DNA of 9,491 bases from Candidatus Omnitrophota bacterium (GCA_016206635.1 JACQRF010000100.1:1-9491), one strand, 5' to 3'. Counted from the first letter of the stretch, positions 1 to 6,135 are shown. Program-made: numbers and translations. Notes: generated by a model not told the origin, from the letters alone.

Positions 1-2
1 AC

Positions 3-1055
3 TTTAAAGGGGTCGCCACGCTCTTCGGCAGCCGGACGACCGACTACCACCACGCGCTGGGGTGGGCGACGATCACCACGTTCGCCGGGTCGCTGGCCGC
101 CCTGTGGGTGTCGCAGGGGTTGGTGAAGGCGTTCAGCGGGAAAGGGTTGGTGCCGGCGGCCGTCACGGCCGACCCCGCGTTCCTCATGGCCGTCGGGGTG
201 GGGGCGGCCCTGACGGTGTTCCTGGCGACCCTCACCGGGTTCCCGATCTCCACGACGCATGCGCTCGTCGGGGCCCTGGTCGGCGCCGGGTGGATGGCGG
301 TGGGGCCGCAGGTCCGTCTGGGGACGCTAGGGTCGGTCTTCCTGCTCCCGCTCGTGGCCAGTCCCTTGATGGCGCTGGCATTGACGGCGGTAATCTACCC
401 CCTTCTGCACGCGGCCCGTGCGCGGCTCGGCATCGTGAAGCAACTCTGCGTCTGCGTGGGCCCGGGCTGGGAGCCGGTGCGCCTGCGGTCTGACGGGACG
501 GCCGTCCTGCAGTCCACGGGGGCGGCGTTGACGGTGGGGGAGCGGTCGGCGTGCGTGGAACAGTACCGCGGCGTGGTGTTCGGCGTGGATGTCCGGCGGG
601 CGCTGGACGCCGCGCACTACGTGTCGGCGGGGGCTGTCGGCTTCGCCCGAGGGCTCAATGACGCCCCGAAGATCATGGCCTTGCTGGTGGCGGCCCAGGC
701 CCTGCGGCTCCCCGTGACGACCGGCCTCGTCCTCGTGGCGGCGGCGATGGCGGGCGGCGGGTGGCTCAACGCCCGGCGGGTGGCGCAGACGATGAGTCGG
801 CAGATCACGACGATGGACCACGGCCAGGGATTCACCGCGAATGTAGTCACCAGTTTCTTGGTGGCGATCGCCTCGGGGTGGGGGCTCCCGGTCTCCACGA
901 CGCACGTATCGGTCGGCGCCCTCTGTGGGATCGGTGTGGCGACCCGCGCCGGCCGATGGGACGTGATCCGGAACATCGCGCTGTCCTGGGTCATCACCCT
1001 GCCGGTGGCGGCCGCCTGCGCCGCCCTGATCTACGGCCTCGCCCATACCCGGTGA
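3..1055 (+). CDS. PiT-family inorganic phosphate transporter (5' truncated)
   Basis: Inner-membrane permease that probably imports inorganic phosphate with a cation; arsenate is a known accidental substrate of the family. The frame is open from the left edge and its first codons read FKGVATLFGS, which normally follows the family motif GANDN, so only the extreme N terminus is missing. 350 residues are visible. The two inverted halves typical of PHO4/PiT proteins are clear. Half one has PISTTHALVGALVGAGW at about residues 81-97. Half two has FARGLNDAPK at about 214-223 and LPVSTTHVSVGALCG at about 295-309. Between them lies a soluble loop (about 140-205) with three cysteines (C149, C151, C184). 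The stop overlaps the next start as GTGA, which implies translational coupling. Family assignment is firm; phosphate specificity is inferred. Confidence 0.93.
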   Translation, partial: FKGVATLFGSRTTDYHHALGWATITTFAGSLAALWVSQGLVKAFSGKGLVPAAVTADPAFLMAVGVGAALTVFLATLTGFPISTTHALVGALVGAGWMAVGPQVRLGTLGSVFLLPLVASPLMALALTAVIYPLLHAARARLGIVKQLCVCVGPGWEPVRLRSDGTAVLQSTGAALTVGERSACVEQYRGVVFGVDVRRALDAAHYVSAGAVGFARGLNDAPKIMALLVAAQALRLPVTTGLVLVAAAMAGGGWLNARRVAQTMSRQITTMDHGQGFTANVVTSFLVAIASGWGLPVSTTHVSVGALCGIGVATRAGRWDVIRNIALSWVITLPVAAACAALIYGLAHTR

Positions 1056-2422
1056 ACGATCTTTCCGTCGTCATCCCGACGCTGGATGAGGCCGAGGTCC
1101 TGCCGCGGCTGTTAGCCGGGTTCCTGCGCACCGCACCGCTCGACATTGTTATCGCCGACGGCGGCAGCCGCGACGGTACCACGGATCTCGCGCGGCGCTG
1201 GGGCGCGACGGTGGTGTTGAGCCCGAGAAGTCGGGCCCGCCAAATGAATGCCGGGGCTGCCGTGGCGCGAGGGTCATGGCTCTGGTTCCTGCACGCGGAT
1301 TCCGAGGTACCGTCGGACTGGGCCGCGCAACTCCGCCGTGCGATGGCCGATCCGCGCGTCGTCGGCGGGGCGTTCACGACTCGGATCGCCGCCCCGGGCC
1401 TCCGCTATCGTGTCCTGGACGCGTGGGGCTGGGTTCGACCGCGGCTCCAGCGATCGTTCTATGGCGATCAAGGGATCTTCGTGCGCCGCGACGTGTGGGC
1501 ACGCCTCGGCGGGTTTGCCGACCTGCCGGCGTGCGAAGACGTGGAGCTCTCCGAGCGCCTGTGCCGGGCGGGGCGGGTCGTCCTGTTGCCGGGCCCGTTG
1601 CGGACCTCGGCCCGACGGTGGCAGCAGCGCGGTTGGTGGCGCACCGTCGCGGAGCACGTGCGCCTCGCCGGCCGATACGCTGTGTCCGGCCCTCACGGCC
1701 TCGCCGTCGCCGGTACCGGGTACAAGCCTGTACCCGGTACCGGAGTGGTCGCCCCGGTCCATCTTGTCGTCATGGCCAAAGCTCCTCTCCCGGGCCGGGT
1801 GAAGACGCGACTCACCCCGCCCCTCTCGCCGGACGAGGCGGCCCAGTTGGCCCGCGCGTTCCTGGACGACACCCTGCGCCGAGTGGAACAGCTCCCGCGC
1901 ACCCATCTCGTGATCGCCGTGGACTCGCCGGATGCCGTCCCATTCCTGCGAACGATGGCGCCGACCGCCGAGGTGGTCCCGCAAGCCGCCGGAGACTTGG
2001 GGGCTAGGATGTCTGCCGTCGTCAGGGATCGGCTGGCCCGCGGCGCCTCAGCGGTCCTTCTGATCGGCAGCGATCACCCCACCCTCCCCAAGCCGATCCT
2101 GGCTCGGGCTGCCCGATATATAGAGGAAGGGAGTGATCAGGTGGTATTGGGGCCAGCCAACGACGGGGGGTATTACCTCATTGGTCTGACCCGCCCGCAC
2201 CCGGAATTATTTTTCGACATCCCCTGGAGCACGCCGCAGGTGTTCGCCGCGACCGTGGCGAGGGCCGAGGCCGCCGGGTTGCCGGTGCGGCGCCTGCCTG
2301 CCTGGTACGACGTGGATACGCCGGACGACCTGGCCCGGCTTCGGCGCGACCTCCCAGATCATGCATCCTTGATTTCCGCGACCCGCCGCTGGTTCGACAC
2401 GCAGGCGAAAAATTCTCCTTGA
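1052..2422 (+). CDS. Bifunctional glycosyltransferase: TIGR04283-like GT2 domain fused to TIGR04282/DUF2064-like domain
   Basis: 456 residues, predicted cytoplasmic or membrane-associated, with two sugar-transfer domains. Residues 1-210 form a GT2 domain: SVVIPTLDEAE near the N terminus, DGGSRDGT at 36-43, FLHADSEVP at 79-87 with the HAD metal-binding motif, and FYGDQGIFVRR at 136-146. Residues 235-440 form a nucleotidyltransferase-like fold: MAKAPLPGRVKTRL at 241-254, IGSDHPTLP at 338-346, GPANDGGYYLIGL at 367-379 and VDTPDDL at 421-427. Both families are commonly annotated as arsenosugar-biosynthesis glycosyltransferases and are often separate neighbouring genes. The GTG start is chosen because its codon overlaps the transporter stop and the next residues match the domain start. 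There is no clear ribosome binding site, which fits coupled translation. The actual substrate cannot be read from the sequence, and no arsenosugar radical-SAM gene is visible here. Confidence 0.88.
   Translation: MNDLSVVIPTLDEAEVLPRLLAGFLRTAPLDIVIADGGSRDGTTDLARRWGATVVLSPRSRARQMNAGAAVARGSWLWFLHADSEVPSDWAAQLRRAMADPRVVGGAFTTRIAAPGLRYRVLDAWGWVRPRLQRSFYGDQGIFVRRDVWARLGGFADLPACEDVELSERLCRAGRVVLLPGPLRTSARRWQQRGWWRTVAEHVRLAGRYAVSGPHGLAVAGTGYKPVPGTGVVAPVHLVVMAKAPLPGRVKTRLTPPLSPDEAAQLARAFLDDTLRRVEQLPRTHLVIAVDSPDAVPFLRTMAPTAEVVPQAAGDLGARMSAVVRDRLARGASAVLLIGSDHPTLPKPILARAARYIEEGSDQVVLGPANDGGYYLIGLTRPHPELFFDIPWSTPQVFAATVARAEAAGLPVRRLPAWYDVDTPDDLARLRRDLPDHASLISATRRWFDTQAKNSP
1710..1743. repeat. Perfect in-frame palindrome at the domain junction
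   Basis: Left arm CCGGTACCGGGTACA (1710-1724), 4-nt loop AGCC, right arm TGTACCCGGTACCGG (1729-1743): 15 perfect base pairs. It encodes GTGYKPVPGTG (residues 221-231), the linker between the two glycosyltransferase domains. Perfect dyad symmetry is unexpected for ordinary coding DNA. It looks like a small palindromic repeat element accommodated in frame. Whether other copies exist cannot be seen from this window. Confidence 0.8.
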
Positions 2423-2450
2423 CTCTCCAGTATACTGGAGAGTGTACGCT
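2419..2450 (+). promoter_or_regulatory. MerR-type promoter of the metal cassette
   Basis: A -35 box TTGACT (2419-2424) and a -10 box TACGCT (2445-2450) are separated by 20 bp. MerR-family promoters characteristically use such over-long 19-20 bp spacers, with the operator between the boxes. The -35 box contains the TGA stop (2420-2422) of the upstream gene. The -10 box TACGCT resembles those of classical mercury and zinc MerR-type promoters. It lies just ahead of the regulator gene, so the regulator should control its own operon. Confidence 0.82.
2422..2443. promoter_or_regulatory. MerR-family operator (22-bp perfect palindrome)
   Basis: A perfect inverted repeat with core CTCTCCAGTATACTGGAGAG (2423-2442), extended by one A/T pair on each side. 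It fills the spacer between the -35 and -10 boxes, the position where a MerR dimer binds and distorts promoter DNA. The CTCT...AGAG outline resembles ZntR, PbrR and CadR operators more than copper-type operators. Metal identity remains open. Confidence 0.82.
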
Positions 2451-2457
2451 TGATAAT

Positions 2458-2463
2458 GGAGGG
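2458..2463 (+). promoter_or_regulatory. Ribosome binding site that sets the merR-like start
   Basis: GGAGGG ends 6 nt before the ATG at 2470. This fixes the regulator start there and not at the in-frame ATT-side start codon near 2419, which would put the promoter and operator inside the coding sequence. Confidence 0.75.
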
Positions 2464-2469
2464 ACAGAG

Positions 2470-2910
2470 ATGGCGCTCATTGGCGAGGTCAGCCGACGAA
2501 CGGGCGTCCCGATCCGCACGATCCGGTTCTATGAGGCGGAAGGGCTGCTGCGGCCGTCGGACCGCCGGGAATCCGGCTACCGGGTCTACGCGGAGCAAGA
2601 GATCGAACAGCTCCAGTTCATCCGACAAGCCAAGCAGTTCGGCCTGACCTTGCACGAGATCCGCCGGATCATGCGGTGCAGTCGCGAGGGGCTCAAGCCC
2701 TGTTGCGACTTGGTGCGGACGCTCTTCACTCAAAAGATCGAAGAGTTCGAGATGAAGATCGCCGAATTGACCGCCACCCGGAACCGATTGAAGACACGGC
2801 TGCGCCGGTGGGTACCGCCGGCCGCCGCTCGGCGGGCTGGCTACGCCGTCTGCCCCCAGATCGAATCACCGAAACCGTCTAACACCGCAAGAAGGAGGGG
2901 AACACCATGA
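2470..2910 (+). CDS. MerR-family metal-responsive transcriptional regulator
   Basis: 146 residues, a usual length for heavy-metal MerR proteins. The N-terminal winged helix-turn-helix is clear: MALIGEVSRRTGVPIRTIRFYE, then GLLRPSDRRESGYRVYAEQEIEQLQFI (residues 1-51). The long dimerisation helix covers about 82-112. Cysteines are C70, C78, C79 (in GLKPCCDLV) and C128 (in YAVCPQIE). C79 and C128 sit where MerR has its first and last mercury-binding cysteines. The middle cysteine of MerR (C117 in Tn501 MerR) has no evident equivalent, because that stretch reads RLRRWVPP. The start is set by the ribosome binding site at 2458-2463. The stop overlaps the next gene as ATGA. It most likely represses and metal-activates its own four-gene operon through the operator at 2422-2443. 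The inducing metal (Hg, Zn, Pb, Cd or other) is not decided. Confidence 0.9.
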   Translation: MALIGEVSRRTGVPIRTIRFYEAEGLLRPSDRRESGYRVYAEQEIEQLQFIRQAKQFGLTLHEIRRIMRCSREGLKPCCDLVRTLFTQKIEEFEMKIAELTATRNRLKTRLRRWVPPAAARRAGYAVCPQIESPKPSNTARRRGTP

Positions 2911-3095
2911 ACACGCATGAAGCTGTCACGCGAGTGAATCTGTGCCCGGCCTGCGGGGCGTGCCCGGAGGTCGTGTTGGACGCAACGCGCCAGGAAATCC
3001 GCATCGGTGAAGAGGGCAACCTGGTTACGCTGAACCGGGAGGCTTGGAACACCCTCGTCGAGAAGATCCAATCGGGCGAGCTGAAGAAGCTCTGA
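2907..3095 (+). CDS. Small CxxCxxC putative metal-binding protein
   Basis: A 62-residue soluble protein with no signal peptide or membrane segment, so probably cytoplasmic. Its N-terminal part carries CPACGACP with cysteines at 13, 16 and 19 (CxxCxxC), an arrangement suited to soft-metal or zinc binding. The rest is a compact charged domain ending LVEKIQSGELKKL. I do not recognise the family; it is not a MerP-like HMA domain, which would have a single GMTCxxC motif and a signal peptide. A strong ribosome binding site AAGGAGGGG (2892-2900) precedes the ATG. The start overlaps the regulator stop by 4 bp, and MerT-like starts one base after its stop. It is therefore firmly embedded in the metal cassette, probably as a metal carrier or sensor partner. 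Confidence 0.82.
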   Translation: MNTHEAVTRVNLCPACGACPEVVLDATRQEIRIGEEGNLVTLNREAWNTLVEKIQSGELKKL

Positions 3096-3096
3096 G

Positions 3097-3447
3097 ATGA
3101 ACACGGTGAGGTGGGGTATTGGTTCTGCCCTCACCGCCTCGGCCTGTTGCCTGGGCCCGGCGGCCCTCGCGGCCGTCGGGCTTGGCGGGCTGGGGATGGG
3201 AGTGGTCTTCGCCCGATTCTCGGGACTCCTGGTGGCCGCGGCGGCCGTCCTGCTAGCGCTGGGGTGGCGGCAGTACATGGCTGAGGCCAGGCGCTGCAAG
3301 ACGGCGCAGTGCCGGATGTCGGGTGGCCACCTCGCGCTGATCACGCTGTCCGTCGCCTCCGTGGTCGTGGCGGGATTCGCCCTCATGCACCTGGGGCCGC
3401 TGGCGACGCGGGCCGCCTGCGCCATCTCCTGCCTGAGGCCGTCGTGA
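3097..3447 (+). CDS. MerT-like mercuric/metal ion transporter
   Basis: A 116-residue inner-membrane protein with three predicted membrane segments (about residues 7-30, 36-57 and 78-100), as in MerT. The first segment carries the MerT signature SACCLGP (residues 15-21), with the vicinal pair C17-C18 that accepts the metal from the periplasmic side. The loop after segment two has CKTAQC (C67, C72), matching the cytoplasmic-side cysteine pair of MerT. Unlike classical MerT, it also ends with a third pair, C108 and C112 (CAISC), near the C terminus. It starts one base after the preceding stop, and its stop overlaps the next start as GTGA. It likely moves a thiophilic metal inward and passes it to the chaperone encoded next. 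Homology to MerT is strong; Hg(II) specificity is inferred. Confidence 0.88.
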   Translation: MNTVRWGIGSALTASACCLGPAALAAVGLGGLGMGVVFARFSGLLVAAAAVLLALGWRQYMAEARRCKTAQCRMSGGHLALITLSVASVVVAGFALMHLGPLATRAACAISCLRPS

Positions 3448-3920
3448 GCGAGGCCTGCTGCGAGTTCCATCCGTCGCAGGGGACGCCGGAGCGCCGGCTG
3501 CCGTGCCCACGCTGTGGAACGGCCGGCAAACCGGTCGCACGGGTTACTCTGGGGGCACTGCTGAAACCGGCGGCGCGCCTCCGGATTCCGCCGGGGGCGC
3601 GGTTCTGGTTCTGCACGTCCCCGATGTGCGAGGCGGTGTATTTCGGGCCCGGCGATGTGGTCTTCGCCAAAACCGACCTTACCGTCCGGGTGGGCATCAA
3701 GGAGTCGGAAAAACCCAAGCCGCTGTGTTATTGTTTCGGGTTCACGGAGACGGCCATCGTCGAAGATGTGAAACGGCACGGTCGCCCGACGATCCCCGAC
3801 ACTATCAAGGCGCAGGTGAAGGCGGGCAACTGTTACTGCGAGGTGACCAACCCGCAGGGATCTTGTTGTTTGGGGAATATCAGCGCCGTCGTACGGGGCT
3901 TGCGCGCGCCGCAGGCGTAA
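3444..3920 (+). CDS. CopZ-like [2Fe-2S]/zinc metallochaperone (BFD-like domain)
   Basis: A 158-residue cytoplasmic protein related to the N-terminal part of Archaeoglobus CopZ. A zinc site is suggested by CPRC (C21, C24) together with C57 and C62 in FWFCTSPMCEAVYF. A BFD-like [2Fe-2S] domain follows: LCYCFGFTE (C95, C97), then NCYCEVTNPQGSCC (C130, C132, C141, C142). It lacks the C-terminal HMA copper-binding domain of CopZ, or that domain is absent by design. The GTG start overlaps the MerT-like stop by 4 bp, with a weak GAGG at 3435-3438. In this operon it is the likely cytoplasmic acceptor of metal from the MerT-like protein, possibly with a redox role through the cluster. The family call is good; the physiological metal is unknown. 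Confidence 0.87.
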   Translation: MSEACCEFHPSQGTPERRLPCPRCGTAGKPVARVTLGALLKPAARLRIPPGARFWFCTSPMCEAVYFGPGDVVFAKTDLTVRVGIKESEKPKPLCYCFGFTETAIVEDVKRHGRPTIPDTIKAQVKAGNCYCEVTNPQGSCCLGNISAVVRGLRAPQA

Positions 3921-3929
3921 CCGTATACT
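3900..3929 (+). promoter_or_regulatory. Candidate promoter for a leaderless aldo/keto reductase mRNA
   Basis: TTGCGC (3900-3905), an 18-bp spacer and TATACT (3924-3929). The GTG start of the reductase is at 3936, only 6 nt after the -10 box, and there is no ribosome binding site. This spacing is typical of transcripts that begin at the start codon. The -35 box is weak and lies inside the upstream gene. Confidence 0.5.
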
Positions 3930-3935
3930 GGCCGT

Positions 3936-4916
3936 GTGACCACGCGGCGGTTCGGCAAGATCGGATGGGAGATCGCCCCCCTGGGGTATGGCTGCTGGGG
4001 CTTGGGCGGGGACTGGGGCCCGCGGGACGACACGGAGGGAGCGCGGGCGCTGCAGCGGGCGCTGGCCCTCGGCGTGAACTTCTTTGACACCGCCTACGTC
4101 TACGGCGACGGCCACAGTGAGCGATTGGTGGGCCGCGTCTTGCGGGGCTGGAAGGGGGCGCCGGTCTACGTCGCCACCAAGGTACCGGCCAAGACGATGG
4201 AGTGGCCGGCCCAGCCGACCACACCGGCGGCCCGCGCGTTCCCGACCGACTGGATCATCCGGTGCACCGAGGCCTCGCTGAAGCGCCTCGGCGTTGAGAC
4301 GATTGATCTCCAACAGCTCCACGTCTGGACCGATACGTGGGTTGAGGCCGACGAGTGGCGCAAGGGGGCGGAGCGGCTGAAGCGGGACGGGAAGATCCGG
4401 GCGTTCGGTGTGTCCATCAACGATCACGAGCCGGACTCCGCCCTGCGATTGGTGGCGACCGGCGAGATTGACTCGGTGCAGGTGATCTACAATCTGTTCG
4501 AGCAGTCGCCGGAGCACAAGTTGTTCCCGCTGTGCCAAGAGCACGGGGTGGCGGTCATCGCGCGCGTCCCGTTCGATGAGGGGTCGTTGACTGGGGCGTT
4601 CACGACGGAGACCCGGTTCCCCCGAGGGGATTGGCGCGCCGGCTACTTCAAGGGGACGCGGTTGGCGGAGACGGTCGAACGCGTGGATCGCCTGAAAGAA
4701 TTCCTGCGCCCCGGCGTGCCGACCGTGAGCGCGCTGGCCCTGCAGTTCGCCATCGGGCATCCCGCCGTCTCGGTCGTCATCCCCGGCATGCGGCGCGCCG
4801 CGCACGTCGAGGCGAACGCAGCCGCCGTGGCCGGGACCCCGCTCACCGCCGAGGAGTTGGCCCGCCTGCGCGCCCACGCCTGGCCCCGCAACTTCTACGT
4901 TGGCGCCTGGGATTAA
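3936..4916 (+). CDS. Aldo/keto reductase
   Basis: A 326-residue cytoplasmic NAD(P)H-dependent oxidoreductase with a TIM-barrel fold. The catalytic tetrad of the superfamily is visible: D51 and Y56 in FFDTAYVYGDGHSE, K82 in VYVATKVPA, and H129 in LQQLHVW. Further family marks are GYGCWGLGG near the N terminus, GKIRAFGVSIND around 150, and the cofactor-binding C-terminal region VSVVIPGMRR. Length is normal and the protein is complete. The substrate cannot be read from the sequence. The GTG start is chosen because the following TTRRFGKIG matches the usual beginning of these proteins; no Shine-Dalgarno sequence precedes it. It lies 15 nt after the chaperone stop and 14 nt before ychF. It may have its own promoter and need not belong to the metal operon. 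Confidence 0.9.
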   Translation: MTTRRFGKIGWEIAPLGYGCWGLGGDWGPRDDTEGARALQRALALGVNFFDTAYVYGDGHSERLVGRVLRGWKGAPVYVATKVPAKTMEWPAQPTTPAARAFPTDWIIRCTEASLKRLGVETIDLQQLHVWTDTWVEADEWRKGAERLKRDGKIRAFGVSINDHEPDSALRLVATGEIDSVQVIYNLFEQSPEHKLFPLCQEHGVAVIARVPFDEGSLTGAFTTETRFPRGDWRAGYFKGTRLAETVERVDRLKEFLRPGVPTVSALALQFAIGHPAVSVVIPGMRRAAHVEANAAAVAGTPLTAEELARLRAHAWPRNFYVGAWD

Positions 4917-4930
4917 GACTAACCTCTGAT

Positions 4931-6037
4931 ATGGGCTTCAGCTGCGGAATTGTTGGCCTGCCGAATGTCGGCAAATCCACGATCTTCAACGCGATCACCC
5001 GGTCGTCGGTGCCGGCCGCCAACTACCCGTTCTGCACGATCGAGCCGAACGTCGGCATCGTCCCGGTGCCCGACCCCCGTCTGGCCACGCTGGCCCGCCT
5101 GGTCCCGACTGCGCGCGTCGTCCCGACCACATTCCGATTCGTGGACATCGCGGGATTGGTGAAAGGGGCGTCGCAGGGGGAAGGGTTGGGCAACCAGTTC
5201 TTGGGGCACATCGCCGAGGTGGAGGCGATCGCGCACGTCGTGCGCTGTTTCGAGGATCCCGACGTGGTGCACGTCGGCGGGACGATAGACCCCCGGCGCG
5301 ACGCGGAGGTGATTGCGACCGAGCTGGCCCTGCGGGACCTCGGGATCGTGACGGGGGCCGTCAGCCGGGTGGAGAAGCAGGCGCGGTCCGGCGACAAGAA
5401 AGCGGCGGCCGCCGTGGAGGCGCTCCGGCGTGTCGCGGCGGCGCTGGACCGGGGCGAGGCGGCCCGGACCGTGACGGCCAGCCTGACGTCCGAGGAGCGG
5501 GCTGTTGTGAAACCGTTGAACCTCATCACCGCGAAACCGATGCTGTACGTCGCCAACGTCGGGGAGGCCGACGTCGCCACGCTGGCCTCGCCGGTAGTGC
5601 AGGCGCTCCAGGCCGTGGCAGTGGCCGAGGGGGTGCCGGTCGTGCCGATCTGCGGCGCGCTCGAGGCCCAAATCGCCGCGCTCGAAAGCGAGGCAGAACG
5701 AGCGGAGTACCTGGCGGCCGTCGGGCTCGCGGAGCCGGGCCTGCATCGGCTGATCCGCGCCGGCTATGATTTGCTGGGGTTGATCACGTTTTTCACCGTC
5801 GGGCCGACCGAAGACCGGGCCTGGACGATCCGCCGCGGGACCAAGGCCCCGCAGGCGGCCGGCGTCATCCATTCCGATTTCGAACGGGCGTTCATCCGCG
5901 CCGAGGTGATCGGCTACGATGACTTCGTGGCCTGCGGGAGCGAACCGGTCGCGAAGGCGCGGGGCAAGCTCCGGGTCGAAGGGAAGGACTACATCGTGCA
6001 GGACGGCGATCTCCTGAACATCCGCCACGGGGCGTGA
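4931..6037 (+). CDS. ychF: Redox-regulated ribosome-associated ATPase/GTPase YchF (OLA1 family)
   Basis: 368 residues, close to the usual 363-370. YchF is a universally conserved Obg-related P-loop NTPase that binds ribosomes and prefers ATP. The G1/Walker A is GLPNVGKST (residues 9-17), the G3 is DIAGLVKGAS (72-81), and the G4 position reads NVGE (209-212). This replaces the NKxD of true GTPases, as expected for the family. A coiled-coil insertion covers about 130-200, with many Ala, Arg and Glu. The C-terminal TGS domain is at about 283-366, including FFTVGP, TKAPQAAGVIHSDFERGF-like residues and DGDLLNIRHG at the end. The ATG start gives the conserved MGFSCGIVG beginning; no ribosome binding site is evident upstream. 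It is probably co-transcribed with the reductase gene 14 nt before it. Confidence 0.96.
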   Translation: MGFSCGIVGLPNVGKSTIFNAITRSSVPAANYPFCTIEPNVGIVPVPDPRLATLARLVPTARVVPTTFRFVDIAGLVKGASQGEGLGNQFLGHIAEVEAIAHVVRCFEDPDVVHVGGTIDPRRDAEVIATELALRDLGIVTGAVSRVEKQARSGDKKAAAAVEALRRVAAALDRGEAARTVTASLTSEERAVVKPLNLITAKPMLYVANVGEADVATLASPVVQALQAVAVAEGVPVVPICGALEAQIAALESEAERAEYLAAVGLAEPGLHRLIRAGYDLLGLITFFTVGPTEDRAWTIRRGTKAPQAAGVIHSDFERAFIRAEVIGYDDFVACGSEPVAKARGKLRVEGKDYIVQDGDLLNIRHGA

Positions 6038-6051
6038 CCATGATCATATTT

Positions 6052-6081
6052 TTTACTTGAAGGCCGCCGCCCCGATATGTT
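6052..6081 (+). promoter_or_regulatory. Weak candidate promoter for the envelope gene pair
   Basis: TTTACT (6052-6057), an 18-bp spacer and TATGTT (6076-6081), each 4 of 6 against the sigma70 consensus. It sits in the 98-bp gap after ychF, in an AT-rich patch unusual for this window, and ahead of the two envelope genes. No experimental support. Confidence 0.35.
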
Positions 6082-6122
6082 ACGGTGACCCAATTTGGCG
6101 GGCTCCCCTCACTCATCATCAT

Positions 6123-6130
6123 AAGGAGGA
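6123..6130 (+). promoter_or_regulatory. Strong ribosome binding site that sets the coiled-coil gene start
   Basis: AAGGAGGA ends 5 nt before the ATG at 6136. This favours that start over the upstream in-frame GTG at 6085, which would place non-signal residues ahead of the signal peptide. Confidence 0.75.
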
Positions 6131-6135
6131 AACTG

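Noticed and set aside
761..1051. Upstream extension of the glycosyltransferase frame
   Set aside because: This stretch overlaps conserved PiT transporter coding sequence. The extension has no domain match, and the GTG at 1052 fits both the overlap and the domain start.
2431..2457. Alternative -10 boxes TATACT (2431-2436) and GATAAT (2452-2457) for the cassette
   Set aside because: The first lacks a -35 box at usable spacing and is part of the operator. The second lies 27 bp from TTGACT. TACGCT at 20 bp fits MerR-type promoters better.
2419..2469. Upstream in-frame start for the MerR-type regulator
   Set aside because: It would translate the promoter and operator as protein. The ATG at 2470 has a good ribosome binding site and matches the family's N terminus.
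2841..4877. Very long open frame on the minus strand (678 codons)
   Set aside because: It lies antisense to the cassette and the aldo/keto reductase, which have clear family motifs. The product is low-complexity Arg/Pro/Gly-rich sequence typical of shadow frames in GC-rich DNA.
4919..6028. Long open frame on the minus strand opposite ychF
   Set aside because: It mirrors ychF almost exactly, has no recognisable domain and is explained by GC-rich codon use.
6026..6054. Intrinsic terminator after ychF
   Set aside because: The stem CACG/CGTG is only 4 bp, lies inside the last codons, and the six-T run is 12 nt away. This is too weak to call.
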